The notes under the pieces were generated by a model, which was not told the DNA's origin, did not search any database, and saw nothing but the letters and a program-made list of their open reading frames with translations. From NCBI GenBank assembly GCA_001910725.1, contig MJGA01000027.1:310001-374000 (forward strand): a stretch of DNA of 64,000 nt. The letters are read 5' to 3'. The DNA is from Phanerodontia chrysosporium. Its lineage: Eukaryota > Basidiomycota > Agaricomycetes > Polyporales > Phanerochaetaceae. Position 1 is the stretch's first letter, and every line of letters begins with the position of its first letter. This document shows, piece after piece, positions 55,327 to 64,000 of the stretch. Made by a program: the position numbers and the translations under genes.

Positions 55327-56248
55327 CTACTGGAGTGCCTGAACGATGGGCACAGTTATTAGTACTGCTCACTTCGAGGTAGTGGACCGCACTCACCAAA
55401 CCAGCAAACAAGCGCGAGTCCGCTCGCGTCTCGTAATTCTCCCGCTCCGCGCTATTGACCTTGACAACCTCGAACCGTTGCTCGTCGCCATTCCAATGAA
55501 AGACCCGCTTCACGCCCGCCCAGCGGCACCACTCGAGGCAGCGCCAGCACGGTTTGGCGTCGCCCAATCCACTCTTCGTCACGCGCGCGACATAGATGTC
55601 GGCGCCGTTGACCCGCGGGTCGCGCCGTCGCTCGTCCCAGCTCTTTCCTGGAGTCCAGAGCGGCGTTGTGCACTCGGTGTCGGCGCAGCCGCACTCGCTC
55701 TGCCTATGCGACGTGTTCAAGTCGCCGTGCCCTCCGCCTGGAGGTGAACGCGACTGACTTGATGTCTTGCGCTTCCTTTTAGACTGGAGTGGTCTGAGGG
55801 CTCCTCGAACGGACAGTGTCGCACAAGTCTGGCAGGTGGTTGCAGTCGATGTGGGGGCGCGCGTCTTGTGAAACTCCTGGTTGTTTCGGTAATTTACGCG
55901 ATTTCTGCGGTTTTTGGCACGTAGCTGATCGTTCCAGGGCTTGAACCTGCGTCTTGAACGATGGAGACATGCCAGTACAGTTGTAAATCGCATGCATCTC
56001 GGCGTGCATGGATACGGGCTGTGGCGATGCCATTAGCTCGCGTTCATTGGTGACATCAGCGACCACAGACTCACCTTTCGGAGCCCGTGAGTAGCTAGCT
56101 CTCCACCGTCGTAGTGCGGACGGTGATGATTGTAACCAGTCGAGATGACCTTCCCGCCCTTGACCATGACGGCACCAAGGGTGAAGCACATCGGACTCTT
56201 TGATGCGGCCTCGACACACTGCGAGAGATAGTACTGCGACTTGTTCAT
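55327..56248 (-). CDS. Cytidine/deoxycytidylate deaminase-fold protein with a basic insert
   Basis: Zinc-dependent deaminase fold. The ATG at 56248 begins M-N-K-S-Q-Y-Y-L, then G-A-V-M-V-K-G-G-K-V-I-S-T-G-Y-N. The zinc/proton site H-A-E-M-H-A-I (about 56000) and the second zinc site P-C-W-R-C-L-E-W-C (about 55540) are both present. Between them lies a long basic, low-complexity insert (R-N-R-V-N-Y-R-N-N-Q, K-R-K-R-K-T-S-S) not found in compact deaminases. Exon 1 is 56075-56248; a 3' intron with a branch motif TACTAAT (about 55366 on the + strand) leads to the stop at 55327-55329. One frame change near 55945 lies at the border of the insert and may be an error or a small intron. The substrate (nucleotide, nucleoside, riboflavin intermediate or RNA) cannot be told. 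Confidence 0.75.
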
Positions 56249-56568
56249 GGTACCAAGTGACAAACTGTACGCTGAGTATATGATCTGTTGTTGCTTGCGG
56301 CGAACGAACAAGTTTACGGGTGAGAGTAGGATGGGATTGACTCGCAACCCCTGAACGGATTCAAACATACAGTCATGTGACGTAAGCAGTCATGGCAAGC
56401 TCAACGCGAGCGCCGGATCGTACAAAACAGGAGATCGTAGAACGGTAAGGCAAAAGCATCTCAGTCAAGCTGCAACCAAAACACGAGGGGAGTGTAGAAG
56501 GGTATCTAAGGGAAGAGGTGGAAATGTAAGAGGGGTGTGAAGGAGGTGTGCAACGGTTAAGATCGAGG
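56249..56568. other. Intergenic region
   Basis: 320 bp between the deaminase start codon and the CHO2 stop codon, both genes on the - strand. No feature was recognised beyond the likely deaminase promoter. Confidence 0.45.
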
Positions 56569-59500
56569 TCAACCTTCTAAAAGGTCCCGCGCAACCAATA
56601 TCCTGTTTGCTAATGCACCGAGATTTGCGTCTGCGATAATTACCTCCGGTGTGAGCTCGACGCCAAAAGCTTCTCGTATGGCCTTGCTGATTCGCACCGC
56701 CTGGCCCTGCGACCAGAACCTAAAGTCGTCTGGATCGCGCATGCCGTCTTCCGTGGGAGTGCTATCACCACCATCAGGGCTGGATTCGTTGGGCACCTTT
56801 CCGGCATTGTCAGTCGGAGTCCCTGTGGCTGCATCGGCAGAAGTGCCATCCGCGTCGGAAGAAGCGGAGGGGGCGGCGGGAGAAGGGGCAGCCGCATCGG
56901 CAGAAGGGACTGCGGCGGCCGCGGCCAGGGACCTGCACGAGACGGGCACGAGGGAAGGATCCGCATCAAGGGCCAGTGTGACAATGTGCGCCAGGGACGA
57001 GCGCACAGAATCGAAATCGGCGGTCGCTGGCTTTTCCACTGCGCGTCGTTATTATGTCAGAAGCCATGCCTACCAGCTGCAGGACGATCACGCACCATAA
57101 ATCTCGATAGGGCCCGCCAGGCTCATGACGTTGTACTTCCCGTCATGGTGGTACCGGATCTCGTACTTGCCCGTCTTCCACGGCAGCTGGTCACCGCGGA
57201 AGACCACCTCTCCCGCTTGGAACTCGCCGCTACCTGACGGCGCAGGCGCGCCAGAGCCGAGCGGAATATCGCCGTCCCACTCTTCATTATGAACGGGGAC
57301 CCACATGCCCAAGGAGGAGACTTTCGTGACTTGAGTCGAAACGTTCGCGCCAACCTACATGAAAACGGGGGTAGTGTAAGGCGGTGCCAGGAATGGAATA
57401 ATGAGCATACAGACCCTGTAGATACCGATCCAGTCCTTGCGAGAATGGTTCTGTGGTGCCTTCCAACGGACCCGGATGGCCTCGCCCATATGATAGCGCA
57501 AGGTACTATCGCTGCTGGGCACGATCGAGATGCTGTACTTCGAAGTGTCGTAACGGGAAATGTCGCTCGCGACGCGTCTGCACGATCCGCGGGACGCGGT
57601 AAGTGGTCTAGGTTTTGTTACAGGCAGTGGAAGACTCACGAGATGACAAGCTTCTCACGCGATTGCTGTAAAAGAACCTTGGTTTCCTGCACGACCTCGG
57701 AGATCTTTGGCTTGGCTGCGCAGCTGTAAGCTCAAAACGCACTCGGAATAAGAAGTAAAGACACCGACACTTGGCAAGGAACTCCTCGAGCACTTCGGCA
57801 GTTTCACCATAAACTTTGTCGAAAGTGCCCTTGACCTCCTTCGCCACTCGCTTGATTTCCGGAGCGTGCCGTCCTGCACGCCTCTCGAGGAGGCGAGCGT
57901 TCCGTTGGGCGACCTTCTTGATGACCTTGACAAAACCAGCATCGCTCCTAAGCGAATCACCGTAGAGCCTCCGCATATGTGGGCTGTAAACGAGTGTCAG
58001 AAATGAGCTCATCCCGCGTACGCATTCCACACGTGGCTATAGAGCGAAGCACAGGTGAACGCTTACTTTTCGACCTTGCTCATAAACCACCACTGCGACA
58101 AGTGGCGGACAACGGCGAGGGTGAACACGAGTTTGCTACCGCTGATGAGCGCGAGCCCGAAGAACGCCGCGCCGCTGATCACCTCCGGGTTGTTCAGGTA
58201 CCTTGGAACACGCGCCATCTTAGCCTACGACAAGCACGGAACGAACGCCGTGCACGCTTACCGGTATATACCGTTGTACTCAAGATGTCCGGCGGACTCC
58301 TCCATGAAGAAGTCGCCAAAGAACCAGCCTGAGCACGTGTATCAAGGCGTGTGAGGACGGTTGACTGCACAAGGAAATCGTGTAACCATACCGAATATCC
58401 CGAGCACCTCATATTGCTCCAGAGTGGCCCAAATATGTAACGCTATTAATAGCTAATCATCCGCTCAATCTTGTTAGACAGGTCTCCCGCGATAATTCGT
58501 ACGACGTACCGCGCCCATCGTATGGCGTAATAATTCATTCCCGACAGTCCAGTTGTGCGGGATGGAGTACGTTTTCCAAGCCAAGCCGATGAAAGACGCT
58601 GCGTGGGTAATCAGATTTGACCGCCACAGGGAAAATGAAAGGTACTTACCGTAGGTCATGCACATGGACATGTTATAAATGGACTTCCAGTTTGAAAATG
58701 CTTCATACACTGCGCCCTTGCCGCCGTCATTGCGCGGATAGTGATAATGCTTGAGAAAATGGCGGACTAGGAACTTCCGCTCTGACTGAGCGCGGAGGAC
58801 GAGGCCCAGGCCGAAAGAGTGGAACAGCACCCAGGCGAGGGTGTGCACGCCGAGAAGCGTCAGGGTCGCATTGTACGAGAGCGATGGCAAGAACGCCCAG
58901 CCCAGCACATAGGAGGTCATGAGGACGAGTTGGAAATCAGTCGCTCTGCAGTGGGTGGGAGGTCGGTCAGTTTACAAGCCGGTGACAGGCGGAGAGGCTA
59001 AGCGGGCATACATACCGGAACGGATCCAGGTTGTGGAAAATGACCATGTCCTTGCGGAAGAACTGATTGAAGAGATCATGCTGCGATACCGGAGATGCGC
59101 TGCTGCGGGGCGTGTCCGTGGTGCCTCGACCGGCCGCAGATGTGAAGCTCGCGGCTGAATCCGTTCTAGCCTTCTTCCTCTGAGTAGGACGGGTGCTCTC
59201 ATGCTCGGTCTCAGAGTCATACTCGGTGTCTGGACCCTCCGTGTCTGTTCCAGTCTCGCCTTCAGTTGCCGACGGAGTTGTGGAGCCGAGGGAGACGTTA
59301 GACTGGCTGCGTGCACGCTCCTTCACGGAGGTACCGTCGCTGACTGATTTGCGGGTCGTAGCACCGAGTAGCGGAGTCCGCTGAGCCAGCAGCTTCCGTT
59401 GGCCATAGGTCCTCTCGATATCTGCACACGAGGCGAATCGATTAGAACGGGTTATTGTTCCAAGACAAAGGTACGCACGTGGGTTCTCGAAGAACACAAG

Positions 59501-60652
59501 GAAGCCGAACTGAGCTGCATGAGCGGCCAAACTGACAAACAGTACAGCGTAGCTGCCGACAATGAGCGAGAGACCATAGTAGCCGGCGTAGCCTGGATTG
59601 AGATGAGTAATGTGAACCAGACGTAACCAAACGATCACTGACCAACAGAGTACATCGGATGGGGCGCCAGCTCAAAAACGCCGTCGAAGACGAGAGCACC
59701 ACGCTGGAAGAAGACATCACCCCAGTACCAGCCATAGTCTTTAACGACATGGTGTGCCTCTGTTTTGACCCAGAGGTTGAAGGCGATGAGAGCAAAGCCG
59801 CCGATCCACCTATCGCATGCAGTCAGTACATATGATGCTCGATACTGGAGTTGACTCGCCTCATGACATGCGTGGCAAGGGATAAACCCTCGGGAACGCG
59901 GAAGCACGCGAAGGCGAACATGCAGTATGCCACAAAATCACTGTGATACGGCACCGCAGTCAGGACACCTTAGAATCTTGCGAAATGCATTCACGCACTT
60001 CAGAAGGATAATGTCTACGACTTGACGGAAGAGCAACCAGGTGTTATATTCCAATGGCAGTTCCTAAGCAATAATGTGAGTCACAACAATGCGGCAGTTC
60101 AGCTTATGAACGCACATCGAACGAATAATCCTTGCCCATCTTGCCAGCGAGTTGTTTACGGATCCAGTCCCTCATCTCGGGCCTGCGCTTCTCATCGAGC
60201 CAGCCAAGCCTCTGGACTTCCTTGACGATCCACTTCTTCTTGCTCTGCTTGGTGAGGACCCAGCCGAGCCCCACGTCATATGCGGCACGCCAAAGCGCAA
60301 AATAAGCCAGGAAAAAGAGCCTAGCTGCAGAGCGCGGGAGGACAAAGAACAGCACAATCTGTAAGCCAAGTAGGGCGAGGTTCACAAGGTCGAAGTGAGA
60401 CTTGGGGTACGTCGGGTTGAATAGCGTCAGGACGTCGTGCGTTGTAGGGACACGAAAGACTAGGGCGCATACGCGTCAATAAAAGCCGCAAAAATACCTG
60501 GGAGTCACAGCACCTTCACCACTGGGAGTCTTGCCCCACACAACGTCTTCTCCGCGGGCAGCACTCTCGACGTTCACGTCCGAGACAGTATCTTGCTCGT
60601 CCTTGCTCTTTTTCTTGCGCAGGCGCAGTGTCGCCTGGCCGTCGCTCGCCAT
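56569..60652 (-). CDS. CHO2: Phosphatidylethanolamine N-methyltransferase Cho2
   Basis: ER-membrane enzyme that adds the first methyl group to phosphatidylethanolamine using S-adenosylmethionine on the way to phosphatidylcholine. The ATG at 60652 starts [15 protein letters not shown]. Family blocks follow in order: [53 protein letters not shown], a Ser/Thr/Glu-rich linker (about 59.1-59.4 kb), [22 protein letters not shown], and [12 protein letters not shown]. Then comes a C-terminal beta-rich domain ([13 protein letters not shown]) and an Ala/Ser-rich stretch. It ends D-L-L-E-G at TGA 56569-56571. About a dozen short introns; no clear frame defect. In yeast the gene is repressed by inositol and choline; no such element was identified here. 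Confidence 0.92.
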
Positions 60653-61467
60653 TTATCCCGAGGTCGCTGGGTGTATGCGTGCGAGGGCTGGTGTTTGTGA
60701 CGTGGACAAGAGGCAGCAGCTCGCTCGCGCCTGGTCGCGCGACCTCGGCGGGCGCCACGTGATTTCGGGACGCTCTGAGATGCGCGCGTCGGGTTCTCGA
60801 AGTAGCTTGCCCTGAAGAAGCGCCAATATAGCGCCTGGCAGTCTTTTTCCCGCCTCCGCTTTTACCGTCCGCCCGCTGACCGCTCTGATACCCCTCGTTC
60901 GCGTTCTCGCTGCATGTGTGCCTTTAAGACTTGCATGACCAACCTCAGCACATAGTAAGGTAAGTACACACCTTTGTCGGAACCCTTATAATTCACTCCT
61001 CGTTCGACTGTCTCCCATCGGATGAGGAGTTGCTAATGAAGGGAAGAACGAGGCCGTAGATGTCAGCGGCATTTAATTTCGGTTGCACCTAGCTTTTTCA
61101 CTTGGGTGGCCTTACGAGGTGCCATACAGTCCTCGCAGTACGAGTACAAGCCTTGCAATATAATATCTCTTCGTATCATCCCGGTCCGAGCCTGAAACTG
61201 TGGGAACGCGGGTGAGCAATTATGGACGAGTCTCTGTAGCTGAAAGCCATGCAGGTTACTGTCGCCCTGTCGAAGCGAGTCAGACGATTCAGTGCCAGGA
61301 GGTCGTGTAAGTCTATAACCAATTGATACATGCAACCGTACCGATACAAGCTAAGGGATATCCAAAAGAGCTACTAGGGAAAACATACTGGGAACTAAGA
61401 CGGGCTGAAAAAAGGCAGCAAACTAGACTAGACACTTGCGCGAAGCAACTGGTGCCTGCGAGCAATG
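60653..61467. promoter_or_regulatory. Upstream region of CHO2
   Basis: About 815 bp between the CHO2 start codon and the stop of the Zn2Cys6 mini-gene, both on the - strand. A 90-codon - strand frame (61063-61335) contains one C-x2-C pair but no further support. Confidence 0.45.
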
Positions 61468-61855
61468 CTACTTCTGGCTCTGCTGCTGTTCCTCGGCGCT
61501 GTCGGGAAGACGGGTGAGTGACGCTGCACGCGGAATGATAGAGTTTGCTTACACCGAAAGGTAAGTGCAGTGCACGTCGCGGCGCTCGCAGTTGACACAG
61601 CCCGGCTTCCGGCCGTCACAGCGCACCTTGCGTTCTGGAAAAGCGTGGTGGCGTTAGCATCGGCAGCGCGGTTCGATCGGGTGGAAGGCGATCGTACTGC
61701 GGCAGGAAACGCATGCCATCGGGACGCGGCGGGGAAGGCGGTCGTCAGAGCCGTGCTGCTCCACGGCAAAGCTCGACTGGCCATACTGGGGGAGGGTCAG
61801 CGGGCACGCAGAACACCGGGGTGCTGCTTACGTGAAGGGGGGACTGGGAAGACAT
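61468..61855 (-). CDS. Zn2Cys6 mini-protein of 74 residues
   Basis: Four small exons join in phase: 61832-61855, 61698-61785, 61553-61634 and 61468-61498 (225 nt with stop). Introns are 46, 63 and 54 nt, all GT-AG. The protein starts M-S-S-Q-S-P-L-H. It has a short linker and then the complete binuclear zinc cluster C-x2-C-x6-C-x6-C-x2-C-x6-C with the basic R-K-R-K-V-R-C-D-G-R-K-P-G core. It ends nine residues after a short hinge (A-E-E-Q-Q-Q-S-Q-K). There is no room for the dimerisation coiled coil or the middle homology and activation regions of ordinary Zn2Cys6 regulators. A TATA-like box lies about 62-70 bases before the start. It could bind DNA as a repressor or competitor, which is inference. 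A longer alternative transcript cannot be excluded. Confidence 0.78.
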
Positions 61856-61916
61856 GTGGTGTGACTAGGAGGGATGTGGGCGACGAATGCTGGATGGTCT
61901 GGGCAGTCCTCCCGGT

Positions 61917-61924
61917 CTTATATC
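61917..61924 (-). promoter_or_regulatory. TATA-like box of the Zn2Cys6 mini-gene
   Basis: GATATAAG on the - strand, about 62-70 bases upstream of the ATG at 61855. The spacing is suitable for a short 5' leader. Confidence 0.45.
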
Positions 61925-62864
61925 CCAACCTGGTTCGTGGCGTCAAACGATTCGGATTCCTCGACAAAGGTCGAATCAAGCTGTGCATGGTCCTCACTGT
62001 CCGGCGGAAATGATCTAATTATTTCATTACATCAATCCAGATGTGTGCAAACGTCCATGAGGCCTTGCCTACGCCCTATGACGGCGGGACGAAGGCTAAA
62101 TGAAGCATATTCATCCTTGAGTATAGCCGCACCCCGTGTTGTATTATGACGCTGGAAGACGTTTGCACGGTAAGAGGATCGCAGATGGGCAGAATCATCT
62201 CCATTTGTGACGGAGTTCTCGGGCCACGAGGGAACGACCCTTGGTAGCAGTAAAGGGGTCACCCTACGAGCTTCCAACAAGGCAGGGGCGACAGGTCATC
62301 GACGCCGTCACGAAAACAGACTTGGTTGGTCTGGACCCAATGGGGCTGTTCGTACCCTACTTGGTCTTGCCGAAGTTATGTACATCGAGTCCAGAGGATG
62401 ATCCCATCCGTGGTGCCATAAACCACGCCAGATTCTACAACCAGATACAGCGCGTTCCGCAGGCACAGCCGCCCGAAATCTGCGTGTTGGAACAAAGAAC
62501 TGAAGTAATGAACGCTCGAGGAAGCAGTTGCGGTCCGCTCTTCCAGCACCCTCGAAGACGCGTGGGGGTCTCGAACATGAGAAATGAAGTATGCCTTTCT
62601 CTAAGTTGAAAGGCCGACTGGGAGGTAACCTCGAAGCTCTCGTCGCTATACAGAATCCGCGCTCTGGGCACTCAACGGGCGGATGACCCAAACAGGCCGG
62701 ACTTGCCAAATCAGGAAGGGGGCGCACATCCATCATCGAGCGCGTCTCAAACGGGTTTTCACCATCAAGCTGCGTTTTACTCGTGCGTGCGGTATTTCTG
62801 AGTTTTGGAATCCTGCGTCCGGACATTCCAGCTCACGCGCAGCATCAACGCAGCAAAGGGTCAG
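61925..62864. other. Divergent intergenic region
   Basis: Between the Zn2Cys6 mini-gene (-) and the Set5-like gene (+). Overlapping open frames on both strands (for example 62308-62826 -) have no domain and are not supported. Confidence 0.45.
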
Positions 62865-64000
62865 ATGTCCTCGATATCCCCTTCAGAGGCCGAGCTCAAG
62901 GCCGCGCTGCAGGCTCTGCGGACGCAAAACCCGACGCTCGGCATCGCAAAATTGCATGCCCGCCTCCTCTCGGAACATCCAGACTGGACTGTCAGCGAGA
63001 AAAGGACGAGAAAGATCCTCCAGAACGAGGGTCTTGTCCTCTCGCCCGACGGCGCCGGCGGTAAAAGTGCGACTGGCAGTGCGCCCTATCCATCCTCCGG
63101 GGTAATTGAAGGTCTCGAGATCTCGAAATGGACGTCTAAAGTCCAGGTCAAGTATTTCAATAAGATCAAGGGCAAAGGTCTTGTCGCAGCAGAAAAGATC
63201 GCGGAGGGAGAGGTGGTGTGGAAAGAAGATCCATTCATCCTTGCCCCGAATGGTAGGGGCCTCACTGTCAGAGCATGCATCCGTAACATTAACAAAAAAT
63301 TCCCATCTCCGTATAGGTCTCTGTACGATCTCCAGATGGCGTCGGTCGCGTGCATGCACTGCTCTACGCCGCTGACCAGCTCCGTGCTAACTGTGCCCTG
63401 CACCGGGGCCGCGAAAGTGCCCTCGTGCCCCGCGCGGTTTTGCAACCGCCTGTGTCAGTCTCGCGCGGCACGGATCCACACACTGCTTTGCCCTGCGCAC
63501 AACCCTGCATCAGTGCCCCTGCTACAGTTCGCGCGTCGACACGAGTGGATGGCGCTGCACGCCCTCGCGCAGTGCACCGCGCGTGTGCTCCTCGCGGAGC
63601 AACAGGACGCGGCGGCGTTCGCCGCGGACTGGGCCGTCGTGCGGGGCCTCGCGCAACTCGGCATGGAGGAGCGCGCCAAGGGTGGCTGGTGCGTGTTGTC
63701 CGTTCTAAGAGCCCTTCCGGAGCACTCACGCCGCGGCCCATAGGCTAGGCTCTGCCGAGCCAGACCGCGAAACTTGGAAGACGGCGCATGAGCTTTTCGT
63801 GCGGGCCTTCAGGGATCCGGCGACTGAGCCTGAACGTAAGCGCCTCGCACGGGTGCTCAAGAAACCGGTCGGGAAGGAGGTCGCTGACGAGATATTCGAG
63901 TACGATGCCTTCCTGCGCGGCCTGGGACGCATGAGCCTGAGTAAACACCCACCCCGGAAATTCTGTGATATACGGTACTGACACGGACATTAGATCTGGA
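62865..64000 (+). CDS. Set5-like SET-domain protein, 5' part (continues beyond the window)
   Basis: Probable protein-lysine methyltransferase of the fungal Set5/SMYD-like group. The ATG at 62865 starts M-S-S-I-S-P-S-E-A-E-L-K. The N-terminal helical domain contains S-E-K-R-T-R-K-I-L-Q-N-E-G. The SET domain begins with K-I-K-G-K-G-L-V-A-A-E-K-I (about 63155) and W-K-E-D-P-F-I-L. It is split by a MYND-like cysteine cluster (C-M-H-C, C-P-A-R-F-C-N-R-L-C) around 63355-63460. An intron at about 63689-63742 (gtgcgt to catag) leads to a helical exon (E-T-W-K-T-A-H-E-L-F-V-R-A-F). A further donor follows near 63940. The catalytic N-H-x-C-x-P and Tyr motifs lie outside the window. In yeast Set5 methylates histone H4 tails; the target here is unknown. 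Confidence 0.82.

Noticed and set aside
61063..61335. Possible zinc protein (C-x2-C pair) upstream of CHO2
   Set aside because: Only one cysteine pair, no second ligand pair, no splice support.
61570..62013. 147-codon + frame and 118-codon - frame over the Zn2Cys6 gene
   Set aside because: Wrong-frame and antisense shadows of the four spliced exons.
1..64000. Transposable elements, CRISPR arrays, rRNA genes or phage genes
   Set aside because: No reverse transcriptase, integrase, transposase or helitron motifs, no terminal repeats and no regular spacer-repeat pattern were seen on reading. A repeat search against the whole genome would be needed to exclude old, decayed elements.

Overview
The window reads as nuclear DNA of a filamentous basidiomycete, most likely an Agaricomycete (Polyporales-like, inferred from gene families only). 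It is GC-rich and gene-dense. Genes are split by many GT-AG introns of about 45-65 nt. tRNA genes carry short introns or lie singly between protein genes. The gene set includes divergent G-alpha, F-box expansion, eIF2D, Nup192, Cho2, an NHX exchanger and a Set5-like protein. I saw no reverse transcriptase, integrase, transposase, CRISPR array or prokaryotic operon.

Layout. 0-2 kb: 3' end of an alpha/beta hydrolase, an unassigned open frame, and tRNA-Thr(AGT). 2-19 kb: an IGHMBP2-type helicase (+), a RanBP2-zinc-finger RNA-binding protein (-), a 4.2-kb stretch without a recognisable gene, eIF2D (-) and a basidiomycete protein of unknown function (-). 19-31.7 kb: the large nucleoporin Nup192 (+), an APC-type amino-acid/choline permease (-) and two small secreted proteins (+). 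31.9-54.5 kb: an island of eight related F-box/leucine-rich genes or relics (called A-H here, on both strands). Interleaved with them are the mitochondrial insertase OXA1, an endosomal Na+/H+ exchanger, tRNA-Ser(TGA), elongation factor 1-beta, a GPI-type secreted protein, a divergent G-alpha subunit and a DUF202 membrane protein. 54.6-64 kb: a tRNA-Ser relic and an intact tRNA-Ser(AGA), a cytidine-deaminase-fold protein, phosphatidylethanolamine methyltransferase CHO2, a 74-residue Zn2Cys6 mini-protein built from four small exons, and the 5' part of a Set5-like SET-domain gene cut by the window edge.

Most genes are unrelated housekeeping functions (translation, nuclear pore, mitochondrial biogenesis, phospholipid synthesis, ion homeostasis, signalling). 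They do not form one pathway. The one locally organised system is the F-box family. Its members share a short first exon beginning M-T-T-I or similar, followed by a phase-2 intron. Some copies have lost their middle while keeping both ends, and one such short form is an intact two-exon gene without an F-box.

Caution on quality: at about fifteen places in conserved genes (for example EF1-beta, Nup192, the Na+/H+ exchanger, G-alpha, the permease) the reading frame breaks by exactly one missing base, often in a short run of one nucleotide. This looks like uncorrected sequencing error. Frame breaks alone are therefore not treated as evidence of pseudogenes. Coordinates of multi-exon genes run from start codon to stop codon and include introns.
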